A stretch of DNA of 64,000 bases from contig OZ025253.1 of NCBI GenBank assembly GCA_964019135.1, positions 11,103,059 through 11,167,058 on the forward strand, read 5' to 3'. The translations under genes were made by a program, and so were the position numbers. The notes beneath the pieces were generated by a model, which was given only the letters and a program-made list of their open reading frames with translations, did not search any database and was not told the origin of the DNA. Of this stretch, positions 31,554 to 42,159 are shown piece by piece. Position 1 is the stretch's first letter. Every line of letters starts with the position of its first letter. The DNA is from Arenicola marina. Taxonomy: Eukaryota > Annelida > Polychaeta > Arenicolidae.

Positions 31554-32664
31554 AAGCGTACCCCAGCCTGATATACATCAGTTCTATAGCGACATCTGGC
31601 GGGACGCCTACGTCACCCTTGGGGGCACGTGCCAAAACTTTACTGACGTCACGGTGACGGTTGACGGGGAAGCCTTCCACTGTCACAAGGCCGTCCTGTG
31701 CGGCTGGAGTGGGTATTTTGAGAGGCGTTTTCTGCATGGTGAAGGCAGCGCGAGACTTGACGGGTCGCCCACCGACGAGACGCAGGATATCCCAAGGTCA
31801 TACGAGGTTGACCTGCCGCCAGGCTCTCGCGGTGAGGCGCCGCCTGGTGTAGGTGGACAAGGTGCGGTGAGTGCCACGAGTACAGAGACCGGGACCGGGC
31901 CGAGTTCCCGTGCCGAGGAAGACGGCGTCGATTGGGGTTCAAGAGACTCGCTTCCTATCCTTGATAAACTTCTGTATCCGAATCCGGCGCAGGCGCACGA
32001 CCAACGCCAGGCTTTTTCAGGTATGAAGCATGTATCACTGGCGGGTGGTCACATAACAAAGACTGCCTTCAGCCATGTATTGGATTGGATTTACATAGGT
32101 GAATGCATCGTGACGGCTAAGAATCTTTGTGACGTCATAATGTGCGCGCGCTGCCTACAGATGGACGTTGTTGTGGCGTTGTTGCAAAATTATTTCAATA
32201 GACATCTGAGCGCTTCAGTCGGGAAAGAGATAATGACCGTCTTGCACACAGCCAAGAATTATAACATTAAGGATGTGTATGAAACCTGCCTTAATCAAAT
32301 CGTCCGCCATTTTGAAGAACTCAGCGACAGTGAGGAGTTTAATCGGCTGTTGGATGTTGATACATTACTCCGACTATTGCAAGATGATCGTCTAAAAGTC
32401 AGAGATGAAAATACGGTGTTTAAAGTTGTATTGTCATGGTTACGCTATTCTGCGAGTAACCTCACGCACACTGGTGACGTCATCAAGTCATGTCGCCTCG
32501 GGCTGGTGGAGACAAATTTCCTAAATGATGGTCTTGACGTTGTTTTCTTATCCCGAGACTTGGATGCCTTCAACTGTTTAAGCCAGGTGATAAAGAAAGA
32601 ACCCGGGAGCTTGGATTCCCTTCGGAAGGACCGACCGGTCATGTTTAGAAGGCGAAAGACTCGG
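31554..32664 (+). CDS. BTB-BACK exon of a BTB-BACK-propeller gene
   Basis: The open frame enters upstream of any Met (HQFYSDIWRDAYVTLGG), so an acceptor is needed. A pyrimidine tract (CCTTTTTTCATCC) is followed by a GAAGAAG tandem acceptor; exon starts at 31554 or 31557 are both phase 2, matching the donor of the BTB exon at 31155. The BTB domain is split by an insert of about 90 low-complexity residues after SGYFERRF and resumes at HVSLAGGHITKTAFSHVLDW. BACK follows (LHTAKNYNIKDVYETCLNQI ... LKVRDENTVFKVVLSWLRY). The exon ends KTR at a perfect donor CGG|GTAAGT, phase 0, joining the propeller exon at 32961. The 5' end is the uncertain part. Confidence 0.8.
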
Positions 32665-32960
32665 GTAAGTACTGCCTCTTGGTACCATGCATTGTATGGG
32701 GGCAAGACAACCCCCCCCCCCCCCCAGCCAGTCCCCCCAGACAATTCCACCCCGGACAACGCCCCCCCCCACCCCTCCGACATTCCCCCACCCCCGGACA
32801 ATTCCCCATAGGACAAGTCCCATCCGGACAACTCCCCCTAATTTTGTGTTAAAATTAAGTAACTTACAGTAGCCAGTATGCCCTGGTAATTTTACTTGGT
32901 TGTGTAGGTGTATGTGGGAAATATGTTGCTTAATGCGATGGATACATTATTGTGATTCAG
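32665..32960 (+). other. C-rich intron
   Basis: A 296-base GT-AG intron (GTAAGT ... GATTCAG). About 32709-32835 is a run of C-tracts and repeats of CCGGACAATTCCCC type. Reading through it gives an artefactual Pro-rich tail. Confidence 0.85.
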
Positions 32961-33767
32961 ATCAAGGCATTCTACGACCGTCTGAGGGAGACTTCTCCAG
33001 TGGGAGACAGAGCGGGTGCGGGACGTCTGCGGGATCCCCGTGCGGCCTGTGTCTTCGGCGACCTCGTCCTGGTGGCTGACTGTGGAAGTAACCGACTGGT
33101 GGCCTTCAGTCGCCCGGATTCTGCCGCCAAACACTCCTACGTGTCTCACGTCGACATTAACGACCCATACCATTGTGTGAGTGACAAGGACACATACACG
33201 GTCTACGTGTGCAGCTGGTGTGGGCAAAAAATTACGATAGTGAAGTGGGTTCAACCAGACGATCTTTGTGTGGTCGGAGAGCTGACGGTCGGGGGTAAGT
33301 TGTCTGGACCCACTCACATGGCGCTGGACTCACGTGACAAGAAACACGTGTATGTGGCCTGTCGGGATGGCATACACAAAGTGTCGCTTACAACAGACAC
33401 CGTTGTCATCACTCTAAGCCGCCCATCTGGAGTTACGTGTCGCCCACAGAGAGTGGCGATCATTGACGCTACTCTAATGGTCAACTACGAGGGAGACAAA
33501 ACCCTCGTGCTCTACACCGAGGGCGACACCTCGGGTCACGTGATTAGACCTCTAGGACTTAAGCAACCCGGGGGTCTCGGCGAGGACGGGGTGAACTTCT
33601 TGGTTGGGGACGAGGTCGACAGATGTATCTATGTGATTTCACCCAGCGGTGTGACCCTGACGACCGTGAACACCGGGAACATTGCGCCCCTTCACATCAC
33701 TGTGGACGACGACACCGTGTACTTCACCTCGTACCCCAGTAATGATCGCGTCCAGGCTCTGCGTTAA
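32961..33767 (+). CDS. NHL-like beta-propeller exon, C-terminal part of the BTB-BACK gene
   Basis: Following the acceptor TTGTGATTCAG the frame reads IKAFYDRLRETSPVGD and then repeats of about 40-50 residues with propeller-blade character. Examples are LVLVADCGSNRLVAFS, THMALDSRDKKHVYVACRDG, VNFLVGDEVDRCIYVISPSG and ITVDDDTVYFTSYPSNDRV. The final residues are QALR and TAA. The pattern (a Gly/Pro turn, a hydrophobic strand, D/N-x-x-N-x-R/V) is closest to NHL/SMP-30-type blades rather than classical kelch, whose double Gly is missing. It would be the substrate-binding half of the adaptor. Confidence 0.82.
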   Translation: MKAFYDRLRETSPVGDRAGAGRLRDPRAACVFGDLVLVADCGSNRLVAFSRPDSAAKHSYVSHVDINDPYHCVSDKDTYTVYVCSWCGQKITIVKWVQPDDLCVVGELTVGGKLSGPTHMALDSRDKKHVYVACRDGIHKVSLTTDTVVITLSRPSGVTCRPQRVAIIDATLMVNYEGDKTLVLYTEGDTSGHVIRPLGLKQPGGLGEDGVNFLVGDEVDRCIYVISPSGVTLTTVNTGNIAPLHITVDDDTVYFTSYPSNDRVQALR

Positions 33768-34573
33768 AGGGAACCGCCAGCCTGGCCTCCAACGCTGCTT
33801 TACCCATTCATATAATACCCAATTGTCTATCCTCCAAATTATAGAATTTTTCGTTCTATCTGTAGCTCACTATAAAATTTAGAAGTGATCGCCAGGCAAG
33901 ATCTCGCCGCCTACCCAGGCGGCAGCCCTTTTTGGAGGTGTGTCCGCGATGGACCAATCAGGAGGCGATACTGTAGTTTATTCAAACCGGAAATTGCGTC
34001 TATTGTGTGAGCAAAACAAAAACGCGTGATAATCGCTAATATAAATAGCTGCGATTTTAACTCCAATCATGGCATTGCTACAGAGTCAATCGTCGCAAGA
34101 CATATATCAATTTGTTTGCACAGTACTTTTCCATGAAACACTAAGATCTTCCGCTACTGCGAGGCTTGGAACTGCCGCTGTTCATCTGTAAATCACGGCC
34201 CTGATCTCTCTCTCCGCAAGTTATAACGTAAGGCGGCGCCATATGAATAGTCACAATATGCGTCACTGCTTCCGGCAAAATGGCGCTCTGCTTGAGATTC
34301 CTGGGGGCGAGTTGCACTAATTTTTGTCTCCTTACCAGTCGGCCGAAACGAAGCGTTAACACTCGCCAATTTAATTTTAAGATGTAAACTTTCGGTGCAG
34401 ATCGCGATTAAACTAGGTTGGACACCCGCTTTAAGCTATGTCTGTCGAAGAGAGCCACGCTTTATTGGTATCGGAACATTACCAATATAAGGATTAATCC
34501 TGGGATATACCGTTTTCGTTTTTTCTTTTGCTTCTGAACGTTATAAAAGCAGAATTATACATAAAATAATATA
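33768..34573. other. Non-coding stretch between BTB gene and duplicated segment
   Basis: It should hold the 3' UTR of the BTB-propeller gene. No canonical AATAAA was seen close to the stop. Nothing else is recognised. Confidence 0.45.
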
Positions 34574-34607
34574 GAAATCTTTTATGTAATTTTTTACTAA
34601 CCTTTTC

Positions 34608-34725
34608 AGGGTTATCTTTGATGCAATCAAAGGAGAACGTTGGTTTCTGCAGCTTTATTTGTGCCAGACTGTTTTCCGCTAGGTCTTTCGCCAATGTTCT
34701 GACATTGGCTGTTAACTACAAGTTC
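34608..34725 (-). other. Exon-like open fragment conserved in both duplicates
   Basis: On the minus strand the frame NVRTLAKDLAENSLAQIKLQ then KPTFSFDCIKDNPEK ends at a donor-like AAG|GTTAGT. Copy B (about 46920-47040) keeps the frame with two replacements. An upstream TAG limits it to about 35-40 codons. It has no recognised domain; it may be an exon relic of a gene or transposase. Confidence 0.3.
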
Positions 34726-34894
34726 TGTAGAGTAATATTAACACAATCGATAGAATAATGATAGAATGATGGCCAAACATGCAAAGCAATACATACAAAA
34801 GCATATGGTACATAATTTTAAATTAGAACACATGCCTCATGCAGGGTGGCACCATATAAAACGCTGGGTTAAATTGTTATAATGTTAACTACAT

Positions 34895-34980
34895 ACAGGC
34901 CTTACAACAGCTGGGCCACTTCAACACTCTAGCTCACACAGGCCTTACAACAACTGGGCCACTTCAACACTCTAGCTCAC
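34895..34980. repeat. 43-bp tandem repeat, two units (copy A)
   Basis: Two units of a 43-base sequence starting ACAGGCCTTACAACAGCTGG. The same locus in copy B has three units. Confidence 0.95.
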
Positions 34981-37900
34981 ACAACCCTGGTAAAACTAAG
35001 CCTAATCAGCCATGGGACAATCACAAACAAGGTGTTTATTGGCAGTCACATGCAGTGAAAATTGAAACTGTACCCAATGATGATTTAGTTACTTACTATA
35101 CTGTTTGAACTTGGGGGTTATATACACTACATAGGGGCATAGGTGAGTGATTGTATACAATCAAACTTCATGTTTGCATATCAAGGGAGTACCGGTAAAT
35201 CTTTGTCATGGACGATAACTGATGATCAGTATCAAGAATTTAATAGAGGCCATAATAATAAAATGAAGTACTTCATTTCTCTTGTGAATTAAGCAGCGGG
35301 TATATACACTAGATAATTATCAGCAGATCTCGGCCATTGGCAACTTAAATGTTTTAATCATTTAATAGTGTTATTTTGCCTGCTCTAGTAGATTCTGATT
35401 AGCGATTTCTTTAATACAAAATCTTCATTATATGGATAAAGCCCAACGAGAAATCAATAAATAAGAATATTTGTTCATGAATGTTATAAAAAACAAATAA
35501 TCCATAACCTAGCTGTTCCCCTTCACAAATTATAAATTGACTTAATGCATTATTAGATAAATATGAATTATTATTTCACCATCACATAAATATTAACTAA
35601 GACTATAGATCTAGACTACAAATTGCATGAACATTAAGATAGTTAAAATTAACATTTGTAACAGTGGAATTTCATCAATTTATAAGATCATAAAATTACT
35701 GTAATTTCTTCTTTTCTAAAATTTTGAGTAAGCTTACCCAAAGAATATATCTATTTTTTACACTGTAAAGTGTTTTTCTTTACAGTCCTTTTCGTCCTCA
35801 ACTCGTACAGGAAAAAAATTAATTAGAAAATTTCGTTGTCCGAAGAGTTTCCGTTGCGACTATAATGGATAATTCTACGGAAACTGCATAATTTAAAAAG
35901 TGAAATTTTGAAAATTAAGGTTTGTTCAAATCACGTGATATGTTTGATGTGCAACCTCTAGATATCCACGTTTTTGAAAACAAACAGAGCCGAGCTTACA
36001 CGTTGATAGGAACTTCCCAATTAAACAGGAAAGGAATTATGTCACCCATATTTTGTCAACTCTGTTACCGGACAATATTATAAGTCCCCGTGCCTAAAAC
36101 CTTTTAATAAATACTAGTTCATTCATAATTCGACTTACATTGTATGGGGTCAATATGCCTAACACTTCACTATGAAATTAACTGCTGAAAACCGATGAAG
36201 TTCGATATTAATATGAGTCAAATAATTGTTATGCCCAAACATCACAGTTCTGCGCCAGAGTTGTTACTGCTAATGTTCAGAAAGATCGTTGTATTATTAC
36301 AAATAAAACCTTAACTTTGCCTACCGATAAGAGGGATATCATTAAGAGTATAAATGCCACGAACAGTCTATCACTTCGAATAAGAAATATTTATATTCGT
36401 GTTGTAAGAGAGCTGACATCTGGTAACAGGGCTAACGTCTGGTAACAGATCTGTCATGCGTGTGGTCAATTGCTGAGAATGCCCAACAGAGGTGCCTCTT
36501 AGCCATCCACCCAATGAATTTATAAATGATGTGAACTGTCAACCATTTAGAATTGGAAATGTGTATGGTAACAGAGCTGACATCTGGTAACTGGACACGC
36601 ATACGCTAAAAAGGCCTAAAGGAGATGGCTAACATTCATATTTGCGCGGGTTTTAAGTCGGTGACGGTAATTTTTAGTATCCTTTCAACCTTCGCCCGAG
36701 CAAATTAAGAAAGGCTAGGCACCCTTAGAGATAATATGTAGTCCGTTTTTTTCTGATGGATAAGTTAGCCGTTTAGAAGGTGCACAAGACAATGAGTAAA
36801 AGACGGGTACATGCGTAACTATATCTCTTCGCTGCAATTGTTTCAGGGTAATTATTTTTATGTCGTACCAAATCATCGCGCAAAAGAGGCTTCCTACGCT
36901 AGAAACGTAAGCATGGCATAAACATGGTTTAAAATCAGCCTTGTATGTATCTTAACACAGTTACCCATCATTATACGCAGTCAGTCATAAATAAGGCAAC
37001 TCAGCCTCCAGACCTCTTTATCCAATAGCTGCCTTCTATAAAGACGTCTCCTCCTGATTGCCTACATAAATTATCATTTGAAAGTCGTTTGATGAAACTT
37101 TTGTACTTTAATAAGCGAACGATCATTGTACCACATTGACGCCTATTTGGCCTATCTGCAACTGAGTTTGACAAAACAATAAGTCATAGATAACGGCTTA
37201 AAAACGCTTGGTTCTTATTCTTTATTTCCAAAGGATATTTCAATTAATGGAGAACGATAACAAAATCGGGTAGATGGCCTAATTGCTTTCCCTAAGTACA
37301 TCATTTAGGGTTCAACTCCCACTCACACTCTCTATCAGGTTTCATTGACAGTTTTTACTTTGCCCATTTTATTCCTTTTAGTCCAGTTCAGTTGTTTTCT
37401 CTATAGGTTTGGCTGCAGACACTGCCATTTTGTAAATTAAATAAGTTTTGAACTCTTGCAATGCTAATTTTTTTTTTAAGGTAAGCCACCCATAATAGCA
37501 AGGTAAAAGAACTCTGTATTTGTGATTATTTTATGAAAGTATACCCAATTACACACCTTCTGGTGATTTTTTAGGATATTTTACCATCCCGTTAAAAAAC
37601 TATTCTCCATTTTCCAAGTATACCCCCATATCACAAAATGACCAAAACTTGACACCTACCACGAATATGTAATTTTGCTACAATTCAGCTCAATATTAGG
37701 TCATTATCACCAGTAATAGCTCTTTGGAAAACTTAAACTTCAAACTTAGTGCAATACAGGAATGATATTCCACAATGTAAATAGTAGCCACAAAAAATAA
37801 CAGAATGGCAATAATAAAGTGCAGTTATGCAAAAACAGGACCGTTTTTACCAAAATTCGAAATCACCACCTTCACAAAATTGGCTATAATTTCATCAAAA

Positions 37901-38502
37901 ACGAAAATCTTGACACCAAACCACGTTTAAAAACTTCTAAAAACATAGTTCTTGTAATAAAAATAAAGAAAAATATAGGTAGCCGTGCATATTTCCCGAG
38001 AAACACGTCCTAAAACTTGAAAATGTTATTTCAGAAATATTTTTTGGAGCAGCTTATTTCACACCAATTATCAGTAATTTACGCCTTGTGCTGACATTTA
38101 AAAAAATCTGGTTATATATAATGGTCTCCGATAAATTTATGATCTACACGAATGTTTCTGAACTGTTTACACGTTTTCTCCATGTTTTTTTTCTTGAATA
38201 TTCGGAATTTATCACGAAGAGCCATTCTCGGGGAAATACCCTGTGAATGACGTAACGAGTTAGCGCCGATGTTTGTCGATGTTTACCGAGGTCTTCTCTA
38301 AATCGTCGAAGCTCATTATACGATGTTCTATTTATTTTACCTATGTCACCACTTCTTTTGCTGTGTTTTATTCGTGCTTTGTTTCATTAAGACTGCTTAA
38401 AATATCAGGGCTACAGCCCGGCCGATGTTTGCCGATGTTTACCGAGGTGTCCGCAAGTGTGACCGCAAGTGTCCAACCAAGTTTCTTACGAATGGGAGGA
38501 GG
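34981..38502. other. Non-coding part of copy A
   Basis: Mostly AT-rich. 35131-35458 and about 37475-38455 are missing from copy B. GGTAACAG-GCTGAC-type motifs cluster near 36410-36600. A 34-base direct repeat containing CGATGTTTACCGAGGT lies near 38262 and 38420. No gene is recognised. Confidence 0.5.
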
Positions 38503-39006
38503 CAGTGGCGTGCGATCAATTCTTGAAGGGGGGGGGGGGGCACAAAAATAGAAAATAATGCATGTAAAAGCCTGAGACGTAGGTGAGCATAGAATTTGAA
38601 AGAGGGGGCTGGATAAGGTATATCTTAGGGTCTGAAATAGAAGTGCACGTGCCCTCTGTGCCCCCCACACCTGGCAGGGGGCACATAACTGGAAAACGTG
38701 GGGGGAGGGGCACAGATATATCCTAGGGTCTGAAAGTGGGGGCACGTGCCCCATGGGAGGGCACCTCAGATGGCCTTGATTTTGCATAGAAAGACAGCAT
38801 CCTTCCCAATAAGGGTCCTTGAGAAAAATTACTTTGTAACAGTCCTGGAGGGGGAGGGGGGGGGGGTAAATCCCCTCTTTCTTGGATCGTCCACTTAGAG
38901 ATAGATTTCGTTGGAAGACCAGACTTTTACAGTGCATTGTTTAGTTCCTCAATGTCATGGGGTGAGGTGGTCGCGGCCTAACCCCGGCCCCCTAGATCCG
39001 CCCCTG
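38503..39006. mobile_element. Probable MITE with CAGGGGCG-type ends (copy A)
   Basis: Its left end reads CAGTGGCG and its right end CGCCCCTG; the copy B version has CAGGGGCG at the left, so the ends are inverted repeats. The interior is rich in GGGCACGTGCCC-type palindromes and G runs. No transposase is present. No clear target duplication was found. Confidence 0.5.
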
Positions 39007-39904
39007 CTCGGTGCTATGAGTTTATTAGGCGGTTTGATAAGGGTCCCTCATACCCCTGCTACTAGGAATAAGGTGGCTATCGTAGGGCCTAGCTGTAATG
39101 TCAGAAACAGCTATTACATGATCTAGCTGTCAGCTCTGTGACCCATGCTGTCAGCCCTGTTACCATGTCAGTGGTAGCAGGGCTGACGGTAACAGAGCTG
39201 CCATTTTCGTCAGTTAATGCCGGTCTGCATCGTGTCAGCCGTGATTATCGATCGCATAAAATGTTCTCTTTAATGCTACTTAAGCTATCAATAGGTCCCA
39301 ACTTTTGTTCAGGGGAAATATTGGACCATCTATAAAATGTCTGCGTAACAGTGCTGACCACATATGCTTTACCCTGTTCATAAATGACCTTCGATGTCGT
39401 AAAGAAAACGTTTCTCTCTCAGCGAGGGCCCACGTGTCTGCAAATTTGCTACCAACAGGGACGGAGCACTTCCTTCTCAGCCCACATAATTTTCTAGGTA
39501 ACAGGGCTGACAGAAAATCATGGGACAGGCATACAACGTGACATATTTCTGGAACTGTGGACATAGCTGACATTAGACCACATTTCATACATGCCCTAAT
39601 ATCTATGTAATAACTTCAAATAGAAATCGTAGTGAAATAACGATATTTCAGTCCATTGAGACACCAAGGAATGACAAGACAGGGCTTCTGGGACAGGTCA
39701 TTATTGGCGCTATATGACTTTCATTCCGAATAATATATAAACCGGTGATGGCTAGAATAAAACACATGCTGTTGATGACCTTGATTTAATTGACCAACCA
39801 AATGAAACTATCAGGCCCAAATACGATTTTTTATGATGATTTCCTCGGCAGGACTCTAAGTATTCACTTACCGTAGAATGACCCTTATAGGTCTTTAAAA
39901 AAGG

Positions 39905-40390
39905 TCAAATTCATAAAGGCTGTAGAGTGACGTTTCGGCCCATATTTTCCGCGAGTTGGCCGCGATCGCTCTGAAAATCACTGACGCGAGAAAGCAACAC
40001 TGTGCAATCAAACTTACTTTTGTACAGCAATGTTATCCCTTTTTATGATACAAACAATGATTTTTCATGCTAACACTCCATTGGCAGTAGACGCAACCAT
40101 ACTAAAGCACACGCCATAAAATGATGTAGTTGTCATGGCGCCGAACGGTGCTATGAAAAATACATGTTTTATATTTAAACCAGCCACGAGGACACCATGG
40201 CAACTATAGAGCCTTTCATTGTCTGTGCTTTAGTATATTTGCAGCAATGTGTCTGCTGCCAATGGAGTGCCAGCATGAAGAAATATGGTTTGTATATCCA
40301 GCAGTACAAACGATAGTGATTTCCAAAATGATCGCGGCAACTTCGCGGAAAATATGGGCCGAAACGTCACGCTATGGCATTTGTGGTTGG
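39905..40390. mobile_element. Long foldback element (copy A)
   Basis: The left arm has GACGTTTCGGCCCATATTTT and CGCGATCGCTCTGAAAATCA. The right arm has the reverse complements near 40310-40375. Pairing continues inward (CACTCCATTGGCAGTAGAC near 40075 against TCTGCTGCCAATGGAGTGCC near 40251), leaving a centre of only about 100 bases. The same arm sequence recurs in smaller elements at 41211, 44240, 48147 and 57312. Confidence 0.8.
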
Positions 40391-40468
40391 TATCCTCCGT
40401 CTGCGAAAGGCTGGATTTGCAGCTTTGTTCTTGTTTAAGTAATACGATTTGCGTCGCGGCATTTGCGC

Positions 40469-41760
40469 TTATGACTCAATAATCCTATCTGTGACCGACA
40501 GAGCTTGCCGCAGTCGTCGCATCGATGACCTGTCGATGGTCTTGGTTTGTACTGGGTGCCTAGATTGGCGCTTGAGGTTCAGTTTCGCAAACCAGAGCCA
40601 GTCGTGGGCCACATCTTGCATATAAGATGAACGTTCCCAAGCCAACGAAGATGTCTTTTGTTTCACAAGAGCAAGAATGCTTGGTAGGTTGGCGCTGGCT
40701 AACACGTCAGCATTCGTTACGCTGTCTTGCCAAGTTTTGTCTAAAATGTCTCGCAGGCAACGGAAATGGAACTTATTCAATTTTATTTGTTGGCCACATT
40801 AGGTAGTCCTCGTTTCACTGCCATACAGCAGGCTACTTAGAACACACGCTCTGTAGATTAGAATTTTGGTGCCAATGGTTAGTTTTTAATTTTTCCAAAC
40901 ACGTTTGTTCAACCTACCAAAGGTGAGGGTTGACTTCCCAATGCGACTATTTATTTCCTCGTCCAGGGATAGATTATCCGTGACGGTATTTCTCAGGTAA
41001 CAAAACTTATTAACCACCTCTAAAGGCATGTTATATAGGGTAATCACTGGCGGTGTAATAGCCCCTTGGCTCAGCACGACTGTTTTTTTTAATACTTATA
41101 GTCAAAGCGAATAACGCACACGCATTTGAGAGTCGACTCATGAGTCTCTGCAGCTGGCTTTCTGAATGCGCAACCAGCGCTGCGTCGTCCGCGAATAGCA
41201 GTTCTCTTATTAAAGTCAAAGTCATAAATGCCGTAAACTCAGTGACACGTTTAGGCCCATATTTTCCGTAAGTTTGTATCATTAAAACGGTCTAGTGTTG
41301 CGTTCTCACGTCAGTGATTTTCAGAGCGATCGCAGCATATTCGCGGAGAGTATGGGCCGAAACGTGTGTCTACAGCATTTATGACTTTGACTTTAGGAAG
41401 CGCCTCCGCTTGGACTCGCGCAATCTTGAAATATTGTACAACTTCCCATCCGATCTGGTGTGCAGGTAAACAACCCCGGCATCCTCATAAAATGCATGTA
41501 AAATTAGCATAAAGGAGAAAATGCCAAATAAAGTCGACGCAAGAACACAACCCGGCTTCACGCCAACTCTGACTTGGAAGCTCGCGGAAGTAGCTCCATC
41601 GTACTGTACTGTGCCAAACGAGTGTTCATGAAGCTTAAGCTGTCTGCGGGGGCAGCCAATTGACTACAATCTTCTGCAAAACCCAGATCTGCTGACAGTA
41701 TCAAAAGCCTTGGTGAGATCAACAAAAGCTGCATTTATGACTTTGACTTTATATGTTAAG
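40469..41760 (-). pseudogene. Non-LTR retrotransposon reverse transcriptase remnant (copy A)
   Basis: Minus-strand fragments in several frames follow the RT order. They are AFVDLTKAFDTVSR, then VKPGCVLASTLFGIF, RSDGKLYNISRLR, the catalytic-loop variant RELLFADDAALVAHSESQLQ, NKFCYLRNTVTDNLSLDEEI, and the C-terminal FHFRCLRDILDKTWQDSVTN. Frameshifts separate these blocks, and a MITE (41211-41395) interrupts the RT between the LFGIF and FADD motifs. The element is inactive. The family resembles the endonuclease/RT LINEs common in animals (RTE/CR1/Jockey-like); I cannot place it more precisely. Confidence 0.88.
41211..41395. mobile_element. TA-type MITE nested in the LINE remnant
   Basis: It begins TAAAGTCAAAGTCATAAATG and ends GCATTTATGACTTTGACTTTA. 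Internal arms include GGCCCATATTTTCCG and CGCAGC...TATGGGCC. It is the same family as 48147-48277 and splits a reverse-transcriptase frame. Copy B shares the insertion, so it predates the segmental duplication. Confidence 0.85.
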
Positions 41761-42159
41761 TACTGCGTGAATATCAGATATGTCTTTCCTGCCCGTTATA
41801 CACTTGTCGGCGGCCCATTGTGACACCACCGTCTGAGATAAACCCATCTCGCACTCTAAGACTGGGTACTTGTAGAAACATTCGATATGTCAACTCTCAC
41901 GGTGAAATTTGACTTATCTCATCACGAATCACCTATCCTGCCCTCGCGATCTAAAGCCCCGGCAGGATATCGCAGATTGTGCTGAGATCAACCAATCTTG
42001 CCCTGACCAATATCATATGTATGGCTTACGGAAAAAGTAAAATTGGAGGAGGTGTTTCCAATAAATCCATTGTTTTAACTCCTTTCGTTCAAAGTGGCAT
42101 TCAACAGCACATTAACTCGTCCTTGAAGTAAGTGTCAACGGGGATTTTCCAAGATCCTG

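Noticed and set aside
31527..31654. ATGACC start giving MTFFHPLEEEAYPS for the second BTB gene
   Set aside because: The frame differs by one base from the BTB frame and stops at about 31650; kept only as a weak alternative if a sequencing error exists.
32687..32872. Pro-rich C-terminal tail of the second BTB protein
   Set aside because: It is C-tract intron sequence beyond a perfect CGG|GTAAGT donor, and the next exon joins in phase 0.
37265..37325. tRNA-derived SINE or tRNA gene (GGTTCAACTCC box-B-like, TGGCCTAATTG box-A-like)
   Set aside because: Box spacing is roughly right, but the T-stem pairs only three bases and no acceptor stem could be built; the copy B version is further degraded.
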